Shown in pieces: positions 41,736 through 51,564 of a DNA stretch of 64,000 nucleotides. A program made the translations under genes and the position numbers. How positions within the stretch are numbered: the stretch's first letter is position 1; each line of letters starts with the position of its first letter. Source of the DNA: Diploptera punctata (lineage: Eukaryota; Arthropoda; Insecta; Blattodea; Blaberidae); assembly GCA_030220185.1 (NCBI GenBank), contig JASPKZ010001598.1:467001-531000 (forward strand), given 5' to 3'. The notes below the pieces were generated by a model. It searched no databases. It had not been told where the DNA came from and saw only the letters and a list, made by a program, of their open reading frames with translations.

Positions 41736-42139
41736 CGTAGGAACATCGAAACGACGTTGGCAGGACGATCGGTAGCATTTTGTGAAGCGGGGAGCGGAAT
41801 GGGCCAACAGGTCCATACTTTGATGATGAAGATGACCTTTACCTTCTTATCGAACTTTATTCAATTCCATTAACTTGGTTTAACCTCTCACCTCATAGCA
41901 AGGACTATTTTTAAATGTCAATCGCCACCAGACTTACAATGGCACGATCTGTCTGGAGAGGAAATTAAACTGTGGCTCACACACATACTTTCTTCACCAC
42001 ACAAGATATGGAGGGCGTCTCCGAATGAGTGATCTGATCAGCTCTGTCAGGTCCTCCTCCGAGGCAATACAACATGCAGACGAAACATACCATTCACATA
42101 AACTCATAGTAAATACGGCGAATAAGAGGAATATAGGCC
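41736..42139. other. No recognised gene
   Basis: Short frames 41649-41873 and 42025-42243 have no domain; the latter runs into repeat R. Confidence 0.4.
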
Positions 42140-42805
42140 TAGTAGGCTATTACGATGCAAGGTTGGGAAGTAGCTTTTACAGAAGCGAGGAAATGTTTAA
42201 AAACCGTGCGATAGCGAGGTTTTTAATTTCCGAGATTCTCTGAAACACTTCACAAACGTGCGTTGTACATTATTTTTTGCGCCATGGTGTTTCAAAATAA
42301 TAAATAGGCCTAATGGTAAAATAATAACTTTTTGTTGGAAATATTTGCGTTCATTATAAACAACTGACTAACGTTAACAGTGTGGGCAATGTTTATTAGT
42401 TGAGACTACAGCAGGCCGTGACACCAATCAGTCATAAAATGGCGGCAAATACGTATTTATTGTTTTATATTGTTTCAAATGAAGTTCAATCCATTTAAAA
42501 TGCAGTGATTTGTTTCGTATAGCCGAATGTATATTAACACTATCTTTTGGATATATTTTTGTATATACATTGTACGTAGTATACATAGAGGGCAGTGGTT
42601 TTACTTCCCGTACGAGGTTTGTAATATTAAAATATAGGCCTAGTTATATAGGTTGCCATGGGCTGAAGTTGGAACGGGTCAACAGACCTAATCCATGAAT
42701 GCAGATGATGATGATGAGGTTGGCAACCCCGAAATATAGGAATTTGAACTTTCAATCATGGTCGCCATTACTGTAAGTACGACAAAACGCACTATCGCGC
42801 AAAGG
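42140..42805 (+). repeat. Dispersed repeat R, copy 2
   Basis: Aligned with copy 1 (21198-22198). Relative to copy 1 it has GGCCTA insertions (TAGGCCTA at 42305-42312 and 42635-42642), a 5-bp AGCCG/GCCGA insertion at 42514-42519, and a 61-bp LINE-B end at 42656-42716, but lacks the LINE-A insertion. Confidence 0.75.
42656..42716 (+). mobile_element. 61-bp LINE-B 3' end
   Basis: GGGCTGAAGTTGGAACGGGT, stop-proximal LINE-B codons and a GATGATGATGAT tail. AGGTTG is duplicated at 42650-42655 and 42717-42722. Absent from repeat R copy 1. Confidence 0.8.
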
Positions 42806-43137
42806 ATTATGAGTCTAGCGCTGTAGTCTCGACGTGCCTTGTCACGCAGCGGGCCCGGATTCGATCCCCGATCGGGACAAGTTTCCTTGGTGAGGTATTT
42901 TATTCACCTGTAAGATAAAGTCAAGACATTTTAAGGTCCAAACGACCTTTAAACAACTTATGGCCATCATTACCCTATTCACCTCATTAGATCAAGTTTA
43001 AGATTAAGGTCATTAATATTATCATCAACTCCCTTCAAATCAATGACGCCCCAACCTCAGAAATGGGTTACAATACGCCAATGCCAGGAAGAATACCTGA
43101 AATGTTGGAATGCCATTGGTGGCATTGAAAAAATATA
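42806..43137 (+). mobile_element. Chimeric SINE: SINE-1 head, SINE-4 tail
   Basis: Starts as SINE-1 (GCTGTAGTCTCGACGTGCCT, B box GGATTCGATCCCC, CACCTGTAAGATAAAGTC) and ends as SINE-4 (GACGCCCCAACCTCAGAAAT, CGCCAATGCCAGGAAGAATA, GGTGGCATTGAAAAAATAT). The switch lies between about 42965 and 43045. Confidence 0.75.
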
Positions 43138-43308
43138 TGATGGTCGGGGACCGTCTGGGCCTTAAAAATTCCTTAAGATTTGTTTTATAGGTGAGGAAAA
43201 ATCCCGAAAAAAAAAAACAATCACCTAGGAAACATGTCCCGACCGGGGATCCAACCTCTACCCGCTGTGTTCGAGGCAGCGACTCTACCCCGAGACCACA
43301 ACGGTGGG
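43138..43308 (-). mobile_element. SINE-1 head half, antisense
   Basis: From GGTCGGGGACCGTCTGGGCC to GAGACCACAACGGTGGG, truncated before the hairpins. Forms an inverted pair with the chimeric SINE. Confidence 0.7.
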
Positions 43309-43339
43309 TTAATAAAATAATTTATATAAATATTAAATA

Positions 43340-43745
43340 AGTTTGGGAACATTAAGCAGTCTCGTTTCACCCCTTGGTTTATAATTCTGCATTCTCTGTT
43401 TTTAACATTATTAGGTCTAATTTTTATTTAGTTTTTGTTTACTGTCATACGTGCTTTGTATTGCACGAATTAAAAGCCTTGGAATTCCTGTTTTAGTTAT
43501 AGCCTAACTTACCAAATTCGTGCTCTGTTCACAATATCAAAAAGTTTTGGTAATCAACAATGTATACCCTGCTACTGAACGTAAGAATTTCATTTCAGCA
43601 ACTTCTATTTTTCTTTTATCTTATGTAGGCCCTATAAAGTGTCCAGGTTTTCTTAAGAATAGGTACTGTCATTGTTTTATAGAATTTTAATTCTGAAATT
43701 TTTAATGTTTCTTGTTAAGGTTCTTAAATAAATAATTTAAAACAT
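43340..43745 (-). mobile_element. LINE-B fragment
   Basis: Minus strand encodes IEVAEMKFLRSVAGYTLL near 43560-43615; other blocks are broken. No tail. Confidence 0.6.
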
Positions 43746-43812
43746 TGAAAAACATAGGCCTATATAGGCCTATTTGATTTCGAACTGCCGATACCTACAC
43801 ACTAAGCATATG

Positions 43813-43931
<119 letters not shown>

Positions 43932-44163
43932 GCTCTATCGAACCCATAGGTTCATAGCGGCGCAGACATATGCTCTCCACACATCCCTATCCTGAGCTAA
44001 TTTTTCCAATAATCCTCTATATCTTAATCTACTTCCCTCAAATGATGGATAATATTATTCTCCCACCTCATTCTTGTTCTGCCAACTGGGCGTTTTTCCT
44101 CTGGTTTTCCTACAAGAAGCTTCCGTGCACATCTTTCATTTCCCATTCGTGCCATATGTCCTG
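43932..44163 (-). mobile_element. LINE-A 3' end
   Basis: Antisense: hairpin reads GAACCCATAGGTTC, on to the GHMARM-like codons, where it joins the GGCATGGATTCCCTAAAGTA repeat. Confidence 0.8.
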
Positions 44164-44475
44164 CCTTTGGCATGGATTCCCTAAAGTAGTCCCTGCCCGG
44201 ACAACCGAATCGGGGACCTCCGGAAAGTTTTACCCCTGTAGAACCAATGTCCGCGTTTCTTGGCGGTTGTAGTTTTACGGCGAAACACCGTCACTCTTTC
44301 AACCAAGGTATTTTTTTTTTCGTCTGGCTTATCACCTTCGACCAGTCCGGCATGGGTAACCCTATCAGCAGCAATGCTACCACCGGCATAGCTCTCCGGA
44401 TCATTTAAGCACGCAAGCCACTCCACCACGACAAGGTAAAGATACCATAGAGGGACTAAGCATGTGCTATTATCG
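44164..44475 (-). mobile_element. Repeat, probably a LINE 5' region
   Basis: Copy of the 40.2-kb repeat, extended through CGACCAGTCCGGCATGGGTA to CCACTCCACCACGACAAGGT. The antisense frame within 44181-44558 reads VERVTVFRRKTTTAKKRGHW; no known domain. Confidence 0.5.
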
Positions 44476-44495
44476 TCAAATCTTTGTATATAGGT

Positions 44496-44576
<81 letters not shown>
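44496..44576. repeat. CA then TA microsatellite
   Basis: About 32 CA units followed by 7-8 TA units. Cys/Val frames are artefacts. Confidence 0.95.
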
Positions 44577-44577
<1 letters not shown>

Positions 44578-45004
44578 ATTCTTCTGTAGTGTAGGCCTAC
44601 ATAACTGAACTCCTCTTAAACGACTGGAACCGATTTTAATTAAATGTTTTGTGTGTGTTTGAGTGGGTCCCTAGGTGGTTTGGATTCACAATTGGACCCA
44701 ATAAAACCATTAGGTGTAGGAGTTCATCTGATACAAAAATTTAAAAAATCGCTCTAGCAGTCGCAAATTTCGATGTTTAACAACGAAACTCAGTGTATGA
44801 TATTAAAATAAACCGAGGTAGGTATTGGCCAAAAATCATCGAAATCCAGCCGTTACAAGTGTGAGTTTACCTGAAATCTGAAATTAAAAATTGACTCGCA
44901 ACGGCTATGTTTTGGTTTGTTGCAGTATATATTACCATATAATATAATTAATCCTTAAAAATTAATTTATTAAGGTGTAGCAGCACACGCCGGATATTAG
45001 CTAG
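44577..45004 (+). mobile_element. Helitron-like element, 3' end clear
   Basis: Ends GGTGTAGCAGCACACGCCGG, then ATATTAGCTAG: a short hairpin about 12 nt before CTAG, followed by T. These are typical Helitron 3' features (CTRR end, hairpin, A|T target). No terminal inverted repeats or TSD. The 5' end is not certain. Confidence 0.55.
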
Positions 45005-45594
45005 TAACATTTAAAACTAACAGAATACTTAAATTTATAGGGTAATAGAAGAATATATTTTAAGAGTCGTGCATATAAAAGGTGCCAGACTTGTGCCTGT
45101 GTTGCGGTGAAATGTATGGGATATCAGGGTGAGGGAGTGCAGGCAAGGCTCCTCCCCTCTCTAATTCTTGGATCGCTAAGTTGACTGCAAAGATCATTTT
45201 AGTTTTATCGTAACTGTTGTTAGGTTGTTGTGCTAGTGCTTGTGTCAGGTGCGTGACGGGATAAATGTCAACATCAATTTATTACGTCACACCAATTATT
45301 TAATTATGGTAAGTTCTATAAAAGTTGTTCAATTTCTTTAAATCCTACAATAGCCTATAATAATAAATAATATAAGAGGTTTATGAATGCAAGTTTCATT
45401 TAAATTGATACAGTTAAGGACACAAGGACTAATTTTCTACCTGTTACAATACATAGGCCTATAGTATACATTTTAAACACATTGTAGGCCTGATCATCTT
45501 TTAAACTAAGCTATTCACATACTCTTAGGCCTATATGCCATGTGAACTTACCATTTTATTCAATTATTTGTATTTTAATATTTAATAACACTGG
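45005..45594. other. No recognised gene
   Basis: Unique-looking sequence with TAGGCCTA at about 45451 and 45526. Confidence 0.4.
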
Positions 45595-45905
45595 TCAGCC
45601 GAGATGAAATGTTTAAGAAGAGTAAAAGGCTGCACTAGAATGGACCAAATAAGAAACGAGGATATCCGTGAAGAACTGCAGATCTACTCCATAAAGAAAA
45701 GATATTTAACAACAAGATAGGCCTACAGTGTAAAGAACATGTAGAAAGAATGAAAGAAAGTAGATTACCAAATAAAACCTTCCATTATTTTTCAAGAGGA
45801 AGAAGAGATGTCGGACGTCCTCGGAAGAGATGGTCTTAGATGTATTAGTGAAGACGGAACAGGAAACTCTTGCCTAAACCAGGAAGTGAAGAAGAAGAAG
45901 AAGAA
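45595..45905 (+). mobile_element. LINE-B 3' end
   Basis: Sense: AEMKCLRRVKGCTRMDQIRN and EDIREELQIYS codons, then a shifted frame with VGRPRKRW near 45812-45835 and GAAGAAGAAGAAGAA tail. Sister copy of 59109-59696; differs by TAGGCCTA at about 45715. Confidence 0.75.
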
Positions 45906-46106
45906 TAACATTGGTCAACATGATTTTTGTCTCATGACTACCAATAGTTGTACTTAATGCAGTTTTTTATCGTGTTTTCAAATATGTATTCGGGATTTCT
46001 CCATCATCCACAGATTTTTTATTTCAATTTCAATTAATGGATTTAAATAATTATTTTTTTAATAAACTTTTTTCGTCCATTTGTCCATTGTAAAATAAAA
46101 CCAAAT

Positions 46107-46250
46107 GAGCTAACTCAGGAGATTTCAGCTATGGAAAAGAGATATCAAGACAAATGGAATCCTAATATGCGGGCCGATTATTGTTGGACCATCAAGATGG
46201 ATGCTCCACAGGCGAAATATAGCAGAAAATCGTCATTTCTTACTTTCTAG
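46107..46250 (+). pseudogene. Unrecognised coding remnant (MEKRYQDKW)
   Basis: Open without an upstream start: ELTQEISAMEKRYQDKW, then NPNMRADYCWTIKMDAPQAK and a stop after SFLTF. Amino-acid composition looks like real protein rather than chance, and it sits in non-LINE sequence. I cannot name the family; it may derive from a DNA transposon or host gene fragment. Confidence 0.4.
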
Positions 46251-46414
46251 GTGAGTCCGAACGTTCGAATATTGTATAGTTAGGAATGTAGAAAATATTA
46301 AAAAATAGGCCTATTAAAGTGCTTGAAATTATAAATGCCTGTCTCTCGGAAACCTTGCGTGATGGAGAAAAACCGATATCAAATTTGAATTCAGAAGAAA
46401 AATACTATCAGAAC

Positions 46415-46530
46415 AGGAAAGAATTTGGACCATACTAATTTAGTTATACTTGTTTTCGTATAGATATCATTTGAGTGGTCCGTGGTCAGCGTTCCGTCTC
46501 ATACTGACATCTAGAAAACCAAGGTAGTAC
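46415..46530 (-). mobile_element. SINE-3 tail fragment
   Basis: TAGTTATACTTGTTTTCGTA and CGTGGTCAGCGTTCCGTCTC match 26530-26640; tRNA head missing. Confidence 0.7.
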
Positions 46531-46619
46531 ATATTGTAAATAACGAAAAAATATAATTTATAATTAATTAATTCAATCTGCATTATTAGGCCTATATGTA
46601 ACTGAAACTATTACATCAG

Positions 46620-46980
46620 ACAGGCCACATGCAAGTAAATTGTTGGCTGTATAAATGGACTATTTTCGTAGATTGGCAAGAAAATCAAAAACGGATAAAA
46701 TTAGAAACCAAAGAATTAGATGATGATGATGAAAGTGATAAGAATATTTTGAGGTAGGTCTAATTGAAGAATGGAAATTAAGATGGTTTGGAACGGTAAA
46801 GGAATGGAAGAAGACAGAATTCCGAAAATGAAATTGGAATGGAATGCAGAAGGCAGAAGGAGAAGAGGTAAATCATAAGAACAATGGATGGAAGGGATCA
46901 GGAGGAGTATGAATAGAATGGAATTGACAGATGAAAATGCGCAAGACAAGAATTTTTATAAGAATAAAATTATTTTAGGT
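46620..46980 (+). mobile_element. LINE-C fragment
   Basis: MDYFRRLARKSKTDKIRNQR (46655-46718), then LRWFGTVKEWKK and shifted remnants of the GRPxxxW block (GAAGAGGTAAATCATAAG). A GATGATGATGA stretch interrupts at 46720. Confidence 0.65.
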
Positions 46981-46999
46981 TGAAAGAAAAACAAACGAA

Positions 47000-47209
47000 G
47001 TGCAGAAAAATACCATCAAATCTTTAGAGAAAAAATGTGTTAATAAGTTGTTAGTTTATGCTGATGACGTAGTATTATTAGACTTATACAATAGAAAGCA
47101 GATACTAAGGGCCAACACGCACACTCTATTAAGTAACACTAAGAAATTGGGGCTGAAAGTAAACATCAATAAAAATAAATATATATTCACACACAAGAAT
47201 ACATTATAA
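47000..47209 (+). pseudogene. LINE-A RT motif-C fragment
   Basis: 69 codons: CVNKLLVYADDVVLLDLYNR at about 12-31 keeps both catalytic aspartates; NTKKLGLKVNINKNKY at about 45-60 is the following palm strand region. Stops at THKNTL before the YLG block, which continues in another frame. Confidence 0.8.
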
Positions 47210-47303
47210 ATGGAAATGGACAGTTGATGACAGGCGAGGTAAATTTAGAAGAAGTGGCTGAATTAAAATTCCTAGAAACAATAATAAGAAATAGGAATGA
47301 GAT

Positions 47304-47595
47304 AATTAACTACCTCACTGGCTCTATCTAACCCATATGTTCATGCCAGCGCAGACATAAGCTCTCCATACATCTTTATCCTGAGCTAATATTTTCCAAT
47401 CATCCCTTGTACTATCTAAGATGTTAAACAACGGTGTGAAGACAAAAATCGAAAGACAACACTAAGTATGACATCCACTGGAGTGCGTGCATAAGCACAG
47501 CTTGCCTAAATGTATTCTGTACAATCTACTTCCCTCAAGTCATGGGTAGGCCTAATGTTATTTTCCCACCTCATTCTAGGTCTACCATTTTCCTT
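47304..47595 (-). mobile_element. LINE-A 3' end nested in LINE-A
   Basis: Antisense: tail TAATTAACTACCTCACTGG, up to CTAGGTCTACCATTTTCC. AATAGGAATGAGAT duplicated at 47290-47303 and 47596-47609. It carries a further 99-bp insertion. Confidence 0.85.
47419..47517. mobile_element. 99-bp insertion of unknown origin
   Basis: Flanked by TGTACTATCTA (47408-47418) and TGTACAATCTA (47518-47528). Sequence includes ACAACGGTGTGAAGACAAAA and GTGCGTGCATAAGCACAGCT. It matches no other part of the window and has no A-rich tail. Possibly a retroposed small RNA or a solo MITE. Confidence 0.6.
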
Positions 47596-48085
47596 AATAG
47601 GAATGAGATGCACAAAGAAATTAAACATAGCTGAATTCTGAAAAAATACATGCTATTATGCTTTTATCAGGGGCTCTTGTCGTCCCAACTTCACTCAAAA
47701 AAAGTTAAACTGAAAATGTATAAAACTGTTATTTCCCTAGATAGGAGTAATATTATAAAATGGACTCTTACTTTAAGGGAAGAGAAAAGTTTACGAGTAG
47801 GCCTATTTGAGAACAAAGTTGGTAGGACAATTTTTGAGCCAGAGAGAGATGAACTGACAAGCGAATGGAGAAGACTAAATGGGCCTAACAATGTCCTACA
47901 GGATCTTTATGGGAAAAAATATGGGCCTATAGGCATATATATATATAATAAGATCATTTCAGTCTCATAGACTGCGATGGGCAGGATATGCAGCGATATT
48001 AAAAAGGTAAATACTTAGGTTATGATAGGATTTGTTAAAAGATTCCGGGCTATGTGGCCGTGGTCTATAACTGATGTTTCTTCCA

Positions 48086-48120
48086 GATGTTTCTCCCTCA
48101 ACTGCGAAGGGAATCTTCAG
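48086..48120 (-). ncRNA. Hammerhead-like motif, left arm
   Basis: Minus strand: CTGAAGA, stem II TCCCT...AGGGA with loop TCGCAGTTG, GAAA, then CATC. Core boxes are complete; the minimal stem III is weak. The right-arm copy has CTGAATA and GAAACGTC, so each arm holds a different mutation. Confidence 0.5.
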
Positions 48121-48139
48121 TGGTTAGTGCATCTAGGTG

Positions 48140-49050
48140 TTGTTACCTTGTTGTAGACTCGACAGCCGAGTCTACAACAAGGTAACATCACCTAGAAGCA
48201 CTCACCACTGAATATGCCCTTCGCAGTTGAGGGAGCTTCTAGGTGTTGTTACCTTGTAGTAGACTCGACAGCCGAGTCTACAACAAGGTAACATCACCTA
48301 GAAGCACTCACCACTGAATATGCCCTTCGCAGTTGAGGGAGCTTCTAGGTGTTGTTACCTTGTAGTAGACTCGACAGCCGAGTCTACAACAAGGTAACAT
48401 CACCTAGAAGCACTCACCACTGAATATGCCCTTCGCAGTAGAGGGAGCTTCTAGGTGTTGTTACCTTGTAGTAGACTCGACAGCCGAGTCTACAACAAGG
48501 TAATATCACCTAGAAGCACTCACCACTGAATATGCCCTTCGCAGTTGAGGGAGCTTCTAGGTGTTGTTACCTTGTACTAGACTCGACAGCCGAGTCTACA
48601 ACAAGGTAACATCACCTAGAAGCACTCACCACTGAATATGCCCTTCGCAGTAGAGGGAGCTTCTAGGTGTTGTTACCTTGTAGTAGACTCGACAGCCGAG
48701 TCTACAACAAGGTAACATCACCTAGAAGCACTCACCACTGAATATGCCCTTCGCAGTAGAGGGAGCTTCTAGGTGTTGTTACCTTGTAGTAGACTCGACA
48801 GCCGAGTCTACAACAAGGTAACATCACCTAGAAGCACTCACCACTGAATATGCCCTTCGCAGTAGAGGGAGCTTCTAGGTGTTGTTACCTTGTAGTAGAC
48901 TCGACAGCCGAGTCTACAACACGGTAACATCACCTAGAAGCACTCACCACTGAATATGCCCTTCGCAGTTGAGGGAGCTTCTAGATGTTACCTTGTAGTA
49001 AACTCGACAGCCGAGTCTACAACACGGTAACATCACCTAGAAGCACTCAC
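48140..49050. repeat. Tandem array, nine units of 106 bp
   Basis: The anchor GAGTCTACAAC recurs at 48168, 48274, 48380, 48486, 48592, 48698, 48804, 48910 and 49013: eight spacings, seven of 106 and the last 103. Each unit is a near-perfect hairpin of about 35-bp arms (CTTCTAGGTGTTGTTACCTT ... and complement) around CGACAGCCGAG, with the spacer CACTCACCACTGAATATGCC. Units differ by few substitutions, indicating recent amplification. Confidence 0.95.
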
Positions 49051-49362
49051 CACTGAATATGTCATCTGCAGTTGAGGGAGAAACGTCTGGAAGGAACACC
49101 AGTTATAGACCACGGCCACATAGTCCGGAATCTTTTAACATTTTGATTACCGGCCGTGAAAGCCTGCATTCCACAATTATGATAGGATTGTTTTCTTTGC
49201 AGTACGACACGTTTAAATAAGCTAACATAAGAACACATAAGACACTGTCGATATGATCGACCATAGAAACCTGCTATACCTGAACATTTTCATAACAGGC
49301 CTAATACTAATCATATGATTTTATTTAACGACATTCAAGTTTTATGTAGGCCTAATACCATA

Positions 49363-49365
<3 letters not shown>

Positions 49366-49435
<70 letters not shown>

Positions 49436-49437
49436 TA
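49366..49437. repeat. ATT microsatellite
   Basis: About 23 ATT units. Confidence 0.95.
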
Positions 49438-49974
49438 TTATTGTTATTATACTATATTAAACAGAGAAGCTAGTGAGATATATAAACATAAACATAAAAT
49501 TTTAACAGAAAATAGGAAGGTTGAGAATTCTTATAAAATAGTATCCTACCCTAGAAAGTGAAAAATAAAACCTTATTGAGAAATAAGGTAAGTCATGACA
49601 ACAGCAAATGAGCGAGCTGCTCTATGTTTAACTCAACCAATTAGAAATTATTTACTAAGAATCATAGTTGCTGTACCACACAAGTTAACAACTAGTTAGC
49701 AGTTTACTACACTGCAGCCACTGATTCTCCGGCCTTGACGTTTTCACGACAGTGTTGCCGATATGGATATTCAGTGCGAGTGGCCGCTTTATGTATGCGG
49801 TTAGCAGACATATACAGCTGACAACATCTCAGCAATTTCAAACCTTACTAGCGCGCTATAGCTGCGTCAAGAGCAGTGATTGGTTGTGGCAGACGTTCAC
49901 TCCCACCACAACCATTTCCTTATTGGCAGAAGAGGGCGAGTTCTCCCTTTAGCTCTCGTACAACCTAAACTTGA
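49438..49974. other. No recognised gene
   Basis: Contains a 66-codon open frame (49752-49952) with no recognisable domain in GC-richer, apparently unique sequence. Confidence 0.4.
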
Positions 49975-50110
49975 GAAATGAGAATCTGCGGCTCGGGTAT
50001 ACGAAAATTTACACAAAAATAACTCCTGAAGATGCCACCCACATAAGGCGATGAAACGTCGAGAAGACAACACTGCAAGACACGGCCAAGAATCCCGAAA
50101 ATGTATTTTA
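49975..50110 (+). mobile_element. PLE-like fragment with hammerhead-like motif
   Basis: At 50026-50060: CTGAAGA, stem ATGCC/GGCGAT with one bulge, GAAA, CGTC. Boxes match the PLE hammerhead pattern, stem II slightly extended. Flanks have no coding. Confidence 0.45.
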
Positions 50111-50559
50111 AAAAGGCCCCTACATAAAAAAAAATTAGTTTCTCCAATTTAACAAAAGAAAGATGCATTCCGCAAACCAGTGAAATCAGACCATAACTTC
50201 GATTTGCTGAGGAATTTGTTCAGTTTACGCAATTTCTTCGTTACGGACTTTTTTTTTGTGATGGAACGATCATACTCAATATCAACACGCATAAAATAGC
50301 TAACTAAACCAGTCACACATGTACACACAATATATGTGATATGGAACATACAGATCGAATGACGCATTTCCTATGGCCCTATTCTCTACAGATTCCATTA
50401 CGTAGGCCTATCTCAGATATAGGACCTATAGTCCAGTTCCCTAAGATCCTTTCGAATGTTATAATCCCATGTAAGCCTAGTCCTTTCAAATGGCATATTC
50501 TCCAAAGGGTTTCAAATCATTTTTTTAAACATTTCAATCATGAGTAGATCTTCATATAA
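50111..50559. other. No recognised gene
   Basis: Short open frames only; one TAGGCCTA at about 50403. Confidence 0.4.
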
Positions 50560-50862
50560 AGTAAAGTGATCCCACAACAGGCCTCAGGAGGCCCTTGGGG
50601 TAGTGGGAGGTTAAGGCTCCCACTTTTTCTAGACAATCGGCACTTTATGTCAGCCGGGTTGTCAGCCCTGCGTGACGGCCGCCTTTACCCCCAGAACAAG
50701 CGTCTGGTACTCATTTTAGTTAGAGGCTGAGTCGACCCCAGAGCCATGGTGCCGCCAGAGGGTTTGGGTCAGTTTAAAAATCCTGACCCCAACGGGACTT
50801 GAACCCTCGACCCTCCGGCTTGTAGCTCAGTGCCTTAACCACTACGCTACGGCGTGCATAGG
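50560..50862 (-). mobile_element. SINE-2, full length antisense
   Basis: Tail TAAAGTAAAGTGATCCCAC; B box on minus strand GGGTTCAAGTCC; head ends GCGTAGTGGTTAAGGCACTG on the minus strand near 50830-50850. Diverges little from 22199-22507. Confidence 0.85.
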
Positions 50863-51351
50863 CCTACTAAAATTAAACAGAATAAAATTGTTCGAAAGAG
50901 AATCCTCAACTGACCATTACGTACCATAAGAGATGAATGTTAAGAATAAAAAAACTTCGTATTTCATTTAATTGACTGTTGTCAGGGTCATAAGACTAAA
51001 AGTTTGGGATGGTCAGGTCATGCGCTCATAGCTCGAATGGGTGTCAGTAGAAATTATTTCAAAATTTGTGTTTGAAAACCCTAAAAAAATGAAGTCTGTC
51101 GCAAAGGAACTAGGTGTAGCCTATGTAGAATTTATGGTCCCATTTTTCTGGTTTACGGAATACAGGCCCTATATTTATTCTGTAAAATTGGAGAAACTCA
51201 ATTTCTGATGCCATGTTATTAAAAAGTAACGGACCTGCAGAGAGAATAAATCATACATAACTGTAAGATATTACCGATTTGTATATTATCATATAATTTG
51301 ACATCAATTTTAATATATACTGATTAATTTTTCCATTACTTTATTATATAC
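50863..51351. other. No gene; short LINE scrap near 51000-51055
   Basis: 51000-51055 reads RLKVWDGQVMRS, like a LINE W.GH..RM block, too short to classify. Otherwise unrecognised. Confidence 0.4.
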
Positions 51352-51552
51352 TTACTTACTTACTCACTGGCACTATCGAACCCGTAGGTTCATGGCCGCG
51401 CGGACATAAGCTCTCCATACATCCCTATCCTGAGCTAATGTTTTCCAATCATTCCCAGTATAATCTACTTCCCTCAAATCATAGTTAATGTTGTTCTCCC
51501 ACCTCATTCTTGGTCTACCAACTGGGCGTTTTCCCTCTGGCTTTCCTACAAG
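51352..51552 (-). mobile_element. LINE-A 3' end
   Basis: Antisense with TACTTACTTACTTACTCACT tail and intact hairpin; truncated within KLLVGKPEG codons where a LINE-B begins. Confidence 0.85.
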
Positions 51553-51564
51553 AAGCTTTTATTA

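Larger units (their letters stand above)
47000..47990 (+). mobile_element. LINE-A with two-level nested insertion
   Basis: Sense LINE-A from before the YADD box to the SRRLRWAG codons, interrupted at 47304-47595. In 47650-47970, SLRVGLFENKV shows an in-frame Gly-Leu insertion from TAGGCCTA at 47798-47805; sister copies read RLQVFENKV. Decayed after 47980. Confidence 0.8.
48033..49176. mobile_element. Foldback element with nine palindromic 106-bp repeats
   Basis: Bounded by TTATGATAGGATT at 48020-48032 and 49177-49189. Outer inverted arms (about 48033-48140 and 49045-49142) share GGCCGTGGTCTATAACTG and CTCCCTCAACTGCGAAGG with their complements. Each arm carries a hammerhead-like core facing inward or outward (48086-48120 minus; 49053-49087 plus). 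The right end adds ACCGGCCGTGAAAGCCTGCA. No open frame. Homologous sequence at 28083-28150 shows the uninterrupted target. Confidence 0.85.

Noticed and set aside
44181..44558. Cys/Val-repeat protein; similarly 53753-53983 (Glu/Arg repeat)
   Set aside because: Translations of CA and CT microsatellites.
48140..49050. CRISPR-like array
   Set aside because: Regular repeats, but the whole 106-bp unit repeats with no variable spacers, each unit is a palindrome, and the context is a eukaryotic mobile element.
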